64,000 nt of DNA from CAYZXL01 sp964482435 (GCA_964482435.1 CAYZXL010000015.1:33777-97776), one strand, 5' to 3'; counted from the stretch's first letter, positions 53,981-63,196 are shown. Program-made: numbers and translations. Notes: generated by a model not told the origin, from the sequence alone.

Positions 53981-55171
53981 CTACCGGCGATCTCTCGCCG
54001 CCCGAATTCGCAGCCGAAGGGCGTTGAGGTCAATGAACCCGGTGGCTTTTCTCTGGTCGTAAACTTTGTCCGCCTCAAAAGTCACCACGTCCTGTCGGTA
54101 AAGGGAGCGGGGGGACTTTCTACCGGTAACCAGGACGTTCCCTTTATAGACCTTCAATCTGACTGTTCCTGTAACGTCTTTCTGAGTCTGGTCCACCAAC
54201 GCCCCCAGGGCATCCATTTCCGGCGAATACCAGAAGCCGTTGTAGATAAGCTGCGAATATCTCGGAATCAGCGAATCGCGCAGGTGCATGACTTCACGGT
54301 CCATAGTGATGGACTCCATGGCGCGATGCGCGATGTGGAGAATCGTCCCGCCCGGGGTCTCATAGACGCCCCTCGACTTCATCCCGACGAAACGGTCCTC
54401 AACGACGTCCACCCGCCCGACGCCGTTTTTCGCACCGATCTGATTCAGCTTCATCAGTAGATTCGCGGGTGAGTATTTTCTACCGTTCACCGCGACCGCG
54501 ACACCTTCGAGAAAATCAATCGTGAATTCCGTGGGCTTGTCCGGCGCTTCTTCCGGATGAACCGTCGTCATAAACATGTCGCGAGGGGGCGCGCTCCAGG
54601 GGTCTTCCAGGATTCCTCCCTCGTAGCTTGTGTGGAGCATGTTCTGGTCAATGCTGTACGGCTTTTCCCTCGTCGCCGGGACGGGTATCCCGTTTTCTTT
54701 CGCGTAACGAATCAAGTCAGAACGGGACTTGAACTCCCACTCTCGCCACGGCGCAATCACTTTCAGGCCGGGTGCCAGGGCGGCATACGTCAGCTCGAAC
54801 CGCACCTGGTCGTTTCCTTTGCCGGTGGCGCCGTGGGCGACGGCGTCGGCTTTTTCTTTCCGCGCCACGGCCACCTGACCTTTGGCGATGAGGGGGCGGG
54901 CGATGGAAGTCCCCATCAGATACGCTCCCTCGTAAATGGCGTTTGCTTTGAACATCGGGAAAACAAAATCCCGGACGAATTCTTCCTTCAGGTCCTCGAT
55001 ATAGACCTTCGTCGCCCCTGTATTCAGAGCTTTCTTTCGGACCTTGTTGAGGTCTTCGGGCTGTCCGATGTCGGCCACAAAGGCTATGACCTCCGCACTG
55101 TAATTCTGGGTCAGCCATTTGAGGATGACCGACGTGTCCAGACCGCCGGAATACGCGAGCACGATTTTCAT
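53981..55171 (-). CDS. argG: Argininosuccinate synthase
   Basis: A 396-residue ArgG. The N-terminal ATP pyrophosphatase loop reads LAYSGGLDTSVILKWL. Citrulline/aspartate-binding motifs include AYLMGTSIARPLIAK, VAHGATGKGNDQVRFELTY, and VPATREKPYSIDQNMLH. Length and motifs are typical of type I ArgG. Lies between argF and argH. Confidence 0.96.
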   Translation of the reverse strand: MKIVLAYSGGLDTSVILKWLTQNYSAEVIAFVADIGQPEDLNKVRKKALNTGATKVYIEDLKEEFVRDFVFPMFKANAIYEGAYLMGTSIARPLIAKGQVAVARKEKADAVAHGATGKGNDQVRFELTYAALAPGLKVIAPWREWEFKSRSDLIRYAKENGIPVPATREKPYSIDQNMLHTSYEGGILEDPWSAPPRDMFMTTVHPEEAPDKPTEFTIDFLEGVAVAVNGRKYSPANLLMKLNQIGAKNGVGRVDVVEDRFVGMKSRGVYETPGGTILHIAHRAMESITMDREVMHLRDSLIPRYSQLIYNGFWYSPEMDALGALVDQTQKDVTGTVRLKVYKGNVLVTGRKSPRSLYRQDVVTFEADKVYDQRKATGFIDLNALRLRIRAARDRR

Positions 55172-55230
55172 TTTTTCTTCTCCAGAAGTGAGTCTTTATA
55201 AGCTGAACGTCATCGGGTGCTGGATGTCTT

Positions 55231-56181
55231 TCATCGCCTCGCCCCCCTTTCGCCGAGGAGGAGCAAAAGCAAGGCCTTCTGGGCGTGGAGCCTGTTCTCC
55301 GCCTGGTCGAAGACCACCGAATGTGGCCCATCGAGCACCTCGTCGGTTACCTCCTGGTTTCGCTTGGCGGGAAGGCAGTGCATGAAGGCCACGTCCTTTT
55401 TGGCGGCTTCGATCAATGCCGAGTTTACCTGATAGGGGCGGAATCTACTCATTTTTTCTTTCGCTTGGTCTTCCTCGCCCATGCTGACCCAGACGTCGGT
55501 GTAAATGACATCGGCATCCTTGACTATCCGGCGAGGGTCCTCGTCGAGGCGAACCTCGACTTTTTTCAACGCTCGTTCGAGTTCCGGCTGAACGTGCTCC
55601 CTCCCTCCCGCGACGCTGGTGCCGAAAAGGTCAGGGTCTGACTGGCGCGTTCCAACCACCATGGAGGTGCCGACGAGCGACGCCAGGAGCATCAGAGACC
55701 GGCAGACGTTGTTCACGTCGCCGAGGTAAGCCAGCCTTACGCGAGAGAGATCGCCCTTCTTCTCCCGAATGGTCAGAAAATCCGCCAGCGCCTGGCACGG
55801 ATGCTCGACATCGGAAAGAGCGTTGATGACCGGGATCCGGCAGTTGCTCGCGAGTTCTGTGACGGTGGTGTGGCGAAACGTTCTCGCGGCGACGCCGTCA
55901 ACCCACCTCTCGAGGTTTCTGGCGATGTCCGGGACGGTCTCTCGCTCCCCGAGGGCAATATCGTTCTGATTGAGATAGACAGCATATCCTCCGAGCTGCG
56001 TCATCCCCACCTCGAACGTCACCCGCGTCCTGAGAGAAGGTTTCTCGAAGATGAGCGCGAGGGTTTTACCGTGGAGATTGCGGTCGAGCAACCGGTCGCT
56101 CTTCAGTTCCGTCGCGAGGTCGAGAATCCGCTCGACGTCCACTCTGGTCAGGTCGGCAATTGAGACAAGGTCTTTTTTCAT
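55231..56181 (-). CDS. argF: Ornithine carbamoyltransferase
   Basis: A 316-residue ArgF. FEKPSLRTRVTFEVGM is the carbamoyl-phosphate site (SLRT in place of the textbook STRT, a common variant), with HTTVTELASNC, VINALSDVEHPCQALAD, and MHCLPAKRNQEVTDEV carrying the HCLP ornithine site. VNNVCRSLMLL is also typical. Makes citrulline. 59 bases after it argG starts. Confidence 0.95.
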   Translation of the reverse strand: MKKDLVSIADLTRVDVERILDLATELKSDRLLDRNLHGKTLALIFEKPSLRTRVTFEVGMTQLGGYAVYLNQNDIALGERETVPDIARNLERWVDGVAARTFRHTTVTELASNCRIPVINALSDVEHPCQALADFLTIREKKGDLSRVRLAYLGDVNNVCRSLMLLASLVGTSMVVGTRQSDPDLFGTSVAGGREHVQPELERALKKVEVRLDEDPRRIVKDADVIYTDVWVSMGEEDQAKEKMSRFRPYQVNSALIEAAKKDVAFMHCLPAKRNQEVTDEVLDGPHSVVFDQAENRLHAQKALLLLLLGERGARR

Positions 56182-56230
56182 TTTGGTCCATCCCGTTCGT
56201 GGTCCCGAGTCACCCGGGAACCCGCTTCGC

Positions 56231-57427
56231 CTACGACGATTCTTCCAGAACAGAGTCCAGTATCTTCATACCCTGGTCAATTTCTTGCCTGGTAATTGTC
56301 AGCGCCGGTAGGAATCGAAGGACGTTGCCGGCGGTGCAGTTGATCAGCAGTCCCTTCTCCACACACCTGGTGGCAATATTTCCGGCTTCCGACTTCAGTT
56401 CCGCTCCGATCATCAATCCGACACCCCGAACCTCCTTGATGATTGGATACCGCAGCTTGAAGCTCTCCAGCTTTTCTCTCAGATAAGCGCCCATGGCCTT
56501 GACGTTCTCGAGAAGGTTGTCCTCTTCTATTGCCTCGAAGACTGCAAGGGCTGCCGCGCATGCGAGGGGGCTGCCGCCGAACGTCGAGGCGTGGTTGCCG
56601 GGAACCAGAACCTCCGAGAGCCTCTGCTGCACGACGAGCGCTCCGATGGGGAATCCCCCGCCCAAAACCTTCGCCAGCGTCATCATGTCCGGCTCGACAT
56701 CGTAAAGCTGGTAGCCGAAATACTCCCCGGTCCGGCCGACTCCGGTCTGAACCTCATCGAAAATCAGGAGCACGTCCCTGTCGGAGCAGAAATTCCGCAC
56801 TTCCTGGAAATACTCCTTCGAGGCGACATGGATGCCGCCTTCGCCCTGGACCAGCTCGACCATCACCGCACACGTATTCTCGGAAAAGGCGTCTCGCAGC
56901 GCACAAGTGTCGCCGAAAGGAACGTAGCGGAAACCAGGTAAAATCGGCCCAAACCCGTCGCGGTACTTCGCCTGGCCCGTCGCCGAAAGGGCGCCGAACG
57001 TTCTGCCATGAAACGAGTTTTCCATGGTGATGATTTCGTGCCGCCCGCTGGAGACTCCGTACTTCCGGGCGAGCTTCAGCGCAGCCTCCACCGCTTCCGC
57101 GCCGCTGTTGCAGAAGAAGCATTGTCCGCCAAACGATTTCGAGGAGATTCTCTCCGCAAGCTTCCCCTGAAGCTCGTTGTAGAAATTGTTCGGCATGTGG
57201 ATGAGCTTCTCGGCCTGGGACTGGATGGCTTTGACAACCCTCGGATGACAGTATCCGATTCCGCTGACACCCCAGCCGGCGAAGAGGTCGAGATATTCCT
57301 TCCCGTCAACGTCCCAGACTTTTGACCCCTTGCCGCGGCTGATGACGATGGGACTTCGTTTGTAGGTGGGCATCACAAACTTATTGAAGCCCTCGATGAT
57401 CTTGGCAGTTGATTCCGTCTGTGGCAT
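56231..57427 (-). CDS. argD: Acetylornithine aminotransferase
   Basis: A 398-residue class III aminotransferase. FFCNSGAEAVEAALKLARKYG, ENSFHGRTFGALSATGQ, IFDEVQTGVGRTG, and the PLP Lys in MTLAKVLGGGFPIGA are present. Reversibly transaminates N-acetylglutamate semialdehyde to N-acetylornithine; such enzymes often also serve DapC, although DapL makes that unneeded here. Next to argF in the arginine cluster. Confidence 0.94.
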   Translation of the reverse strand: MPQTESTAKIIEGFNKFVMPTYKRSPIVISRGKGSKVWDVDGKEYLDLFAGWGVSGIGYCHPRVVKAIQSQAEKLIHMPNNFYNELQGKLAERISSKSFGGQCFFCNSGAEAVEAALKLARKYGVSSGRHEIITMENSFHGRTFGALSATGQAKYRDGFGPILPGFRYVPFGDTCALRDAFSENTCAVMVELVQGEGGIHVASKEYFQEVRNFCSDRDVLLIFDEVQTGVGRTGEYFGYQLYDVEPDMMTLAKVLGGGFPIGALVVQQRLSEVLVPGNHASTFGGSPLACAAALAVFEAIEEDNLLENVKAMGAYLREKLESFKLRYPIIKEVRGVGLMIGAELKSEAGNIATRCVEKGLLINCTAGNVLRFLPALTITRQEIDQGMKILDSVLEESS

Positions 57428-57457
57428 TGTTGAGCCCTCGCTCCACTCGGATGTTCG

Positions 57458-58528
57458 TCAATTCGTCACGCTTCTGATTTTGCTGAGCAAATCAGACTCA
57501 AGCTCCGCGGTGTTCTGGAATGACCTGAGCCTCCGGTTCTGCCCCTCGATGATTTGTGTTCTCAATTCTTTGTCGTTCAAGACGAAATCAATCATCTCCG
57601 CAACGGCCTGGTGGTTCTTCTCCCGAACAAGAACGGCGGCTCCCGCGAGCGTCTCCGCGACAGCCCCCGCGTCGAAAGCGATGATTGGCACGCCGAAATA
57701 CATCGCCTCCACCAGCGGAACGCAGAATCCCTCGTGCTCGCTCATGCAGACGAATGCGTCCGCCAGCCTGTAGAGCGCCACAAGCTCCGATTGCACGACT
57801 TCGCCTGCGAATACCACGTCGGCAAGGCCCAACTGCTCGACGAGGCTTTTCAGAATCGTCAAGTACCTCGGAGTCTGCCTCGGCGTTCCAACGAGAAAAA
57901 GGCGGCTGCGCGAGTTGATGAATTTCTTGTAATAGTAAAAGACGCGGATGACGTCCTCCTGCTTCTTGTTCGGTGTGAGGCGCCCGACGAAAAGGAGGTT
58001 CTTCCAGTCATCGTCGTATTTCCTCTGAACCTTCTCATCGGGTCTCACGTCGAGAATCGAAAAGTCAATCAAAAGAGGGAGCACGTGAACGTTGTCGTAG
58101 CCGAGGCTGAGAAGCTCTTTCCGATTGAATTCCGAATCGCAGAGGCACAAGTCCATTCGTCCGGCAAGCGATGCGAGCTCCTTCCGTCCAGCTTTGGCAA
58201 TGTAATAGACGTGCTCGCTGACGCCGACGAAATACTCTTTAGGGGTAACGTTGTGATAAATCATGACTTTCTTGTCCGGCAGACCCTTGACGTAAGCCGA
58301 CAATGGCGAACCAACCGAAAAATGAAGAACCGCGGCGTTCTGCGGCGAACTCACCGCTCGATGTTTCTGATATGGCAAGCATTCTCGCTTGAGTCCCTTT
58401 CCTGCCCGCCAGACGTAGATGTCAGAGGCGAATCCTGCTCGACGAAAAAGCCTCCGCAGAGCCATTGCGTGATTGCCAATGGCATCTCCTTCGTCGAGGA
58501 CAGGCAGAAATTGGTGAACCTGCGACAA
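57458..58528 (-). CDS. GT4-family glycosyltransferase
   Basis: A 356-residue GT-B fold glycosyltransferase. The C-terminal half has LLFVGRLTPNKKQEDVI, LFLVGTPRQTPRY, VVFAGEVVQSELVALYRLADAFVCMSEHEGFCVPLVEAM (E-x7-E motif) and VPIIAFDAGAVAE. The N-terminal half (FLPVLDEGDAIGNHAMALRRLF, VLHFSVGSPLSAYV) resembles polysaccharide-assembly transferases that begin Q-x-x-P. Sugar donor and acceptor are unknown. It stands between argB and argD with a small coiled-coil protein, an unusual insertion in an arginine operon. Confidence 0.85.
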   Translation of the reverse strand: MSQVHQFLPVLDEGDAIGNHAMALRRLFRRAGFASDIYVWRAGKGLKRECLPYQKHRAVSSPQNAAVLHFSVGSPLSAYVKGLPDKKVMIYHNVTPKEYFVGVSEHVYYIAKAGRKELASLAGRMDLCLCDSEFNRKELLSLGYDNVHVLPLLIDFSILDVRPDEKVQRKYDDDWKNLLFVGRLTPNKKQEDVIRVFYYYKKFINSRSRLFLVGTPRQTPRYLTILKSLVEQLGLADVVFAGEVVQSELVALYRLADAFVCMSEHEGFCVPLVEAMYFGVPIIAFDAGAVAETLAGAAVLVREKNHQAVAEMIDFVLNDKELRTQIIEGQNRRLRSFQNTAELESDLLSKIRSVTN

Positions 58529-58572
58529 TCCTTGTCTCCCGAATCTCTCGCCCGATTTATCGCCTGCGCAGC

Positions 58573-58992
58573 TCAGCGCAGCCGCTGGCTTTCTTCGGAG
58601 CCTTCCGTAAGCTCCTTCAGTTTTCTTTCCAGGCGCGAGAGGCGCTGCTCGTTTTCTTCGAGGAGACCGAGGACAGATTCGTTGAAAACAATCTGCTGCC
58701 TCAAAACGCGCCTGACCACCTTGTGGAAGAGCCTCACCAGCAATCCGGGGCCTTGCTCCCCGGCGCCCACGTCTGGCTCCGGAAAGATTTTCACGAACTT
58801 TCTTGCAATGAAAAGCTCGTAAGGGATTTCATCAACCGGGGCACGGCCGTAGTCGAGAAGACTTCCGATGGCTTCCTTCTCAGCGGCCCGCACGTCGCCG
58901 AGCTTTGACTTTCTGTTCTCGATACGCTGCTCAATTTCCCGCTCGATGGCGGCGAGCTTTTCTTCCGTTATGTCCGCCTTGAAAATACCCAT
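58573..58992 (-). CDS. Small coiled-coil protein of unknown function
   Basis: A 139-residue protein. Residues ~8-35 and ~100-139 are predicted helical coiled coils (EEKLAAIEREIEQRIENRK; LEENEQRLSRLERKL). The middle contains VRRVLRQQIVFNESVLGLL, a pattern often found in N-terminal arms of methyltransferases and other proteins from polysaccharide clusters; here it occurs alone. Together with the adjacent glycosyltransferase it may form a glycan-modifying pair. No catalytic motif was seen. Confidence 0.6.
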   Translation of the reverse strand: MGIFKADITEEKLAAIEREIEQRIENRKSKLGDVRAAEKEAIGSLLDYGRAPVDEIPYELFIARKFVKIFPEPDVGAGEQGPGLLVRLFHKVVRRVLRQQIVFNESVLGLLEENEQRLSRLERKLKELTEGSEESQRLR

Positions 58993-59026
58993 CGGGTTAA
59001 CCTTGCCTCACGTGTCCGGCTCGGAC

Positions 59027-59917
59027 TCAATAGACAATCTGTGTGCCAATTCCTTCGTCGGTGAATATCTCCAACAGAAGAGAATGCGTCAGGCGCCCGT
59101 CAATGATGTGGGTTTTGTGGACGCCGTTTTTGACCGCTTCTACAGCGGCTTTGACCTTGGGAATCATCCCGGCGCAAATCACTTTCTCCTGAAGGAGCTT
59201 TTCCACGGTCCCTGCGTCGAGGGAGGACATCAGAGAACTCTCGTCGTTGAGGTCTCTCAAAAGCCCCCGCACGTTGGTCAAGAAAACCAGCTTCTCCGCC
59301 TTCAGCGCCTCGGCAATCTCAGCCGCCGCCTCGTCGGCATTGACGTTGTAAACTCGCCCGTCCCTTCCCACGCCGACGGTGGCGATGACGGGCAGCCGTC
59401 CACGACGCAGAATCTTTCGGATGGGCGAGGTGTTCACCTCGACGACTTTTCCTACGAATCCTATGTCCACCTCCTCGGCAGGCTCACCCAGGGCACTGCT
59501 CACTATGGGGCGGAATTTCTCGACCTGTAGCATCGCTTCGTCCTTCCCCGAGCAACCCTCTGCCCGGGCGCCGAACTCAACAATCTTCCGGACAATTTCC
59601 GCGTTGATTTCCTTTGTCAGTGTCCGCTCGACGATCTCAATAGCCTTCTCGTCAGTAACGCGGTAGCCAGAGACAAAACAAGGCGCGAGGCCGGCGTTTT
59701 TCATATTCTCGCTGATACGCCCGCCGCCGCCGTGGACAATCACCGGCTTTATCCCGACGCTGTGCATGAACACGACGTCTTTCAGCGTGCTGTTGAGGTG
59801 CTCCTCCTCTGAAAGCATGCTGCCGCCGAGCTTGACGAGGACAATCTTGCCCTTGAAGGATTGGATGTAAGGGAGCGCCTCGATTAGCACAGCAGCTTTT
59901 TGGATGTACTTTTCCAT
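59027..59917 (-). CDS. argB: Acetylglutamate kinase
   Basis: Start chosen at the ATG at 59917, just after argJ ends; a longer upstream frame (to 60007) lies within argJ. The 296-residue kinase carries IVLVKLGGSML, VIVHGGGGRISENM, FVSGYRVTDEKAIEIVE, GRLPVIATVGVG, YNVNADEAAAEIAEAL, and ICAGMIPKVKAAVEAV. Phosphorylates N-acetylglutamate. Terminal IGTQIVY is typical of the family. Confidence 0.95.
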   Translation of the reverse strand: MEKYIQKAAVLIEALPYIQSFKGKIVLVKLGGSMLSEEEHLNSTLKDVVFMHSVGIKPVIVHGGGGRISENMKNAGLAPCFVSGYRVTDEKAIEIVERTLTKEINAEIVRKIVEFGARAEGCSGKDEAMLQVEKFRPIVSSALGEPAEEVDIGFVGKVVEVNTSPIRKILRRGRLPVIATVGVGRDGRVYNVNADEAAAEIAEALKAEKLVFLTNVRGLLRDLNDESSLMSSLDAGTVEKLLQEKVICAGMIPKVKAAVEAVKNGVHKTHIIDGRLTHSLLLEIFTDEGIGTQIVY

Positions 59918-59924
59918 CGCGCAC

Positions 59925-61112
59925 CTACACGTTGATTGCCACGTACTCCGCCGAAAGGTCGCACGTCCAGATTGTTTGCTGAAACCGACCGAGATGCAAA
60001 TCCACAACCACCTGAATTTCTTTCCCGCGCAGCAACTCCGAAAGCCTGCTTTCGTCGGAGTGGGCGGGCTCTCCTCCTCTTGCCACCGTCATCCCTGAGA
60101 TAGAGATGTCAACCGCGGCGGGTCTGATATTGGCCCCGGAGTATCCGAGAGCCGCAATGATTCGACCCCAGTTAGGACTTCCTCCGTGAAGTGCGGTCTT
60201 CACCAGGCTCGAGTTGGCGATGGCTCTCGCGGCCTTGTCGGCGTCCCGCACCGAGCGGGCACCTTTCACAACAACCTCGATGGACTTCGTCGCCCCTTCG
60301 CCATCCTTCACAATCATCTTCGCAAGCTCGGAGCAGACGAAATCGAGTGCCTCCTGAAACAGCCTTCGCGCGGGGCCAGTTCGAATCATTTCGTTGTCCG
60401 CGACGCCGTTTGACAGGGCGAGGACCATGTCGTTCGTGCTTCGGTTGCCGTCAACCGTTATCCGGTTGAACGATTTGTCAACAGCGTCCCTGAGGCACTC
60501 CGAAAGGGTGTCCCGGCCCACCGCAGCGTCCGTCGCAATGAACGCGAGCATCGTAGCCATCTTCGGCTCAATCATCCCCGCCCCCTTGGCCATGGCTCCT
60601 ATGCGTACTTCGGCTCCTCCGATTGTCTCGGCCACAGCGACTTGTTTCGGCACGGTATCTGTCGTCATTATTCCCTCAGCGGCGTCCTGTGCGCCTTCCT
60701 TCCTCAGCATCCTCACCGCCTGCCGGATTCCTTCCTCGACGTTCTCCATAGGGAGAAACTTCCCTATCGGACCGGTCGAGGCGACGACGACTTCCTCCGG
60801 CCGGATGGCGAGTGCCTCCGCACACAGTTCCGCCATCCGCCGGGCATCACGAAGCCCTCTCTTGCCCGTACAGCAATTGGCGTTCCCGCTGTTTATCACG
60901 ATCGCCCGGACCGTATCCTGACGCTGGAGTCTCTTTCGCGTTACCTGAACGGAGGCGGCCTTGACTCTGTTGGTCGTGAACACGCCGGCGGCTACGCACG
61001 GTTCTTCGGAAGCGATGATGGCGAGGTCTTTCGCGCCGCTTTTGATTCCGCAAGCGACCCCTGCCGCCAGGAAACCCGCAGGCGCTGTGATGCCACCGTT
61101 TATCCGTTTCAC
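59925..61112 (-). CDS. argJ: Bifunctional ornithine acetyltransferase / N-acetylglutamate synthase
   Basis: Starts at the GTG at 61112, overlapping the argC stop (GTGA). The 395-residue protein has VAAGVFTTNRVKAASV, INSGNANCCTG, the autocatalytic cleavage site KGAGMIEPKMATMLAFIATD with the nucleophile Thr after Ala, and ITVDGNRSTNDMV. It transfers acetyl from ornithine to glutamate, so it replaces ArgA and ArgE and gives the cyclic arginine route. Order argC-argJ-argB is the classic operon start. Confidence 0.95.
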   Translation of the reverse strand: MKRINGGITAPAGFLAAGVACGIKSGAKDLAIIASEEPCVAAGVFTTNRVKAASVQVTRKRLQRQDTVRAIVINSGNANCCTGKRGLRDARRMAELCAEALAIRPEEVVVASTGPIGKFLPMENVEEGIRQAVRMLRKEGAQDAAEGIMTTDTVPKQVAVAETIGGAEVRIGAMAKGAGMIEPKMATMLAFIATDAAVGRDTLSECLRDAVDKSFNRITVDGNRSTNDMVLALSNGVADNEMIRTGPARRLFQEALDFVCSELAKMIVKDGEGATKSIEVVVKGARSVRDADKAARAIANSSLVKTALHGGSPNWGRIIAALGYSGANIRPAAVDISISGMTVARGGEPAHSDESRLSELLRGKEIQVVVDLHLGRFQQTIWTCDLSAEYVAINV

Positions 61113-62167
61113 GTCCGGGTCAGCCCCTCCATTTCGTCGAAATCGAACACCGCGTTGAGGCACTGGATTGCCTGTCCGCTGGCTCCCTTTCCGAGGTTAT
61201 CTATGGCACTGGTAACCACGACCTTGCCTTCGGGCGTCTTGGTCATGCCAATGTGGCAGGAGTTTGTTCCCGCCACGTCCGAAGTCTTCGGATAGACGCC
61301 GTCGGGCATGACGCTCACAAAAAGCTCGTTGTGATACATTTCTTCATAGGCGGACCGAATCTCAGCGAGGCCCACGTCGCCTTCCGGGTCGAGGTAAATC
61401 GTGGACAGAAGCCCCCGGTTCATTGGCACGAGATGAGGAGCAAAAGTCACCTTCACCTCCGCACCGTACAGACGCGAAAACTGATCCTCCATCTCCGGCT
61501 GATGGCGGTGCTTGCCTATCGCGTAAGCCGAAACGCTTTCGTTGCACTCGGGGAAATGGAAGCGGGCAGACGGCGTCCGTCCCGCGCCGGTAACGCCTGA
61601 TTTCGCATCAATCACAATTCCATAGGGCCGGACGAGCCGCTTTTTCAACAACGGTGCCGCGCCAAGGATGGCCGATGTCGGGTAGCACCCCGGCACAGCC
61701 ACCAGCGGGCAACCCTTCAGCCTCTCGCGGTAAAGCTCGGGGAGGCCGTAAACCGCTTGCTCAAGCAACTGGGGATAGCCGTGCTTCACTCCGTAGGCGG
61801 CGGCATAGGTCTCCGGGTTCGCAAATCGGAAATCGGCGCTCAGGTCAATAACCTTTATTCCCCGCTCCAGAATCGGGGCAACGAAACTCATAGAAGCCTT
61901 GTGCGGCAGGCAGGCCACCACGGCGTCGCAGCCCTCGAGTGACACGCCTGGCTCGTACTTCTGAACGATAAGGTCCAGCCTCTTGCTGAACCGGGGGAAG
62001 GCTTCGGAAACCTTCTGCCCCACGAATTCCAGCGAGAACAATCCGGCAATCTCCACGTGCGGATGGTTCACGAGGATGCGTATTATCTCCTCGCCAGTGT
62101 AACCCGTGGCGCCGAGAACGACGACTTTTATCTTGCCTTTCTGTCTTTCGGGACCTCTCGATTTCAT
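61109..62167 (-). CDS. argC: N-acetyl-gamma-glutamyl-phosphate reductase
   Basis: Start chosen at the ATG at 62167, giving 352 residues and putting VVVLGATGYTGEEIIRIL near residue 16 as usual. The frame runs on upstream to 62653 through intergenic repeats and is not coding. Seen are LPHKASMSFV, IDLSADFR, VYGLPELYRERLKGC, VAVPGCYPTSAI (catalytic Cys), SGVTGAGRTP and HRHQPEMED. Catalyses the third arginine step. First gene of the 21-gene minus-strand run. Confidence 0.94.
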   Translation of the reverse strand: MKSRGPERQKGKIKVVVLGATGYTGEEIIRILVNHPHVEIAGLFSLEFVGQKVSEAFPRFSKRLDLIVQKYEPGVSLEGCDAVVACLPHKASMSFVAPILERGIKVIDLSADFRFANPETYAAAYGVKHGYPQLLEQAVYGLPELYRERLKGCPLVAVPGCYPTSAILGAAPLLKKRLVRPYGIVIDAKSGVTGAGRTPSARFHFPECNESVSAYAIGKHRHQPEMEDQFSRLYGAEVKVTFAPHLVPMNRGLLSTIYLDPEGDVGLAEIRSAYEEMYHNELFVSVMPDGVYPKTSDVAGTNSCHIGMTKTPEGKVVVTSAIDNLGKGASGQAIQCLNAVFDFDEMEGLTRT

Positions 62168-62280
62168 AATCAATTCCGTGGCAAATGCAATCTGTTCGTC
62201 CCCTGCTGTGGGCACACCTTCTGGCCAGTGGCTCATGAACTTGCGTTCACGCGGAGACCATGAAAATGCTCCTATCAACC

Positions 62281-62352
62281 CTGTTTTTTCTCGCCAAGAC
62301 GCTAAGAATTCATGGGGCTCGCTCTTTTGCGTCCTTCGCGGCTTTGCGAGAG
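62281..62352. repeat. Dispersed intergenic repeat (TTTGCG/CTTCGCGGC type)
   Basis: TTTTCTCGCCAAGACGCTAAG, then TTTTGCGTCCTTCGCGGC and TTTGCGAGAG. This pairing of CCAAGACGC with TTTGCGTCCTTxGCGGCTTTGCG is a recurrent bacterial intergenic repeat, related in character to those at 41.3 and 63.9 kb. Confidence 0.55.
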
Positions 62353-62547
62353 CCCTCCCTCCTCGCCGCGTAGCGGTTATTTTCACGGCAGAGAAGTCGC
62401 CACGTCCTGAGCGTGCAGCCCTGCCTTCCCGAAAAGCCCACCCAGGCATCAAAACCAGAAGCTCGGCATCGCCGTCAGAGCTTTCGTATTCTACGAAACG
62501 CCAAAAACTAATGTCAACGTCGGTAGCGCACTGGATGTCGCTGTGCA

Positions 62548-62600
62548 ACCGTGGCATCCTGCCCCCGGCGAGGTTCATGGACAACATGCCCATGCCGCCG
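62548..62600. repeat. Degenerate palindromic repeat (copy D)
   Basis: CCGTGGCATCCTGCCCCCGG, then CATGGACAACATGCCCATG. It shares the ATCCT-centred core of copy B and the CATGGGC arm of copy A, but the stems are imperfect, so it is a decayed or composite member. Confidence 0.5.
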
Positions 62601-62707
62601 CGGCCCGCTGGTCCCACGCAACACAGCATCCGAGAGCCTGGAAGTCCACCCACCGCTTCGCACGCGAGAACAGATGTGCCGAGGACCCAAAGCCAACCTC
62701 CTTGAGA

Positions 62708-62745
62708 CCTAAAGCAAAGGAGCAGAAGTACTGCCCTTCTGCTCC
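62708..62745 (-). terminator. Rho-independent terminator for rplM-rpsI
   Basis: On the minus strand, a perfect 10-bp stem GGAGCAGAAG/CTTCTGCTCC (arms 62736-62745 and 62719-62728) with a 7-base loop, followed by TTTGCTTTA. It lies about 50 bases after the rpsI stop. Confidence 0.75.
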
Positions 62746-62797
62746 ACTCACGAACTCTTACTTGTTTTTCAATCAGCCCGGCAAAAGCAGCAGCACA

Positions 62798-63196
62798 TCA
62801 CCTCTTTGTCCACTGGAACCTCGCCCTCGCTCCCCGCTGGCCGTACTTCTTTCTTTCCTTCATTCGGGGATCGCGGGTGAGGAACCCCAGACGCTTAAGC
62901 TGCTGCCTCAAATCCTGCTCTGCGGCTACCAGGGCTTTTGCGATACCGTGGCGGATGGCGCCCGCCTGGCCGGAAATCCCGCCGCCCCTTACCGAAACTA
63001 CGACGTTATACTTGGAAAGGCGGTCAACCGCCACGAGAGGTTGTTTGACGACCAACGGCAGAGACCCCGACCCGAAATACCCTTCCAGGGACTGCCCGTT
63101 GACCAGAATGTCGCCTTTCCCTTCCATCAGACGTACCGCGGCTACGGACGTTTTTCTTTTCCCGGTAGCCCAATGAACTGTCGGTTGTTCAGTCAT
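62798..63196 (-). CDS. rpsI: 30S ribosomal protein S9
   Basis: A 132-residue uS9. ATGKRKTSVAAVRLMEGKGDILVNGQ, GGGISGQAGAIRHGIAKAL, and the basic C-terminal tail with RDPRMKERKKYGQRGARARFQWTKR-type ending (FQWTKR replacing the usual FQFSKR). The tail reaches the P-site tRNA in the 30S subunit. Co-transcribed with rplM as in most bacteria. Confidence 0.96.
   Translation of the reverse strand: MTEQPTVHWATGKRKTSVAAVRLMEGKGDILVNGQSLEGYFGSGSLPLVVKQPLVAVDRLSKYNVVVSVRGGGISGQAGAIRHGIAKALVAAEQDLRQQLKRLGFLTRDPRMKERKKYGQRGARARFQWTKR

Larger units (their letters stand above)
62168..62797. other. Intergenic region with repeats and terminator
   Basis: About 630 bases between rpsI and argC, both on the minus strand. 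It holds the rpsI terminator (62708-62745), a degenerate palindromic repeat (62548-62600), and a dispersed repeat (62281-62352). It must also carry the promoter of the arginine-lysine run; no clear box pair was found. Confidence 0.6.

Noticed and set aside
61109..62653. A 514-residue version of ArgC with a long N-terminal extension
   Set aside because: The extension crosses repeat sequences and an intergenic region. The normal ArgC begins at 62167.
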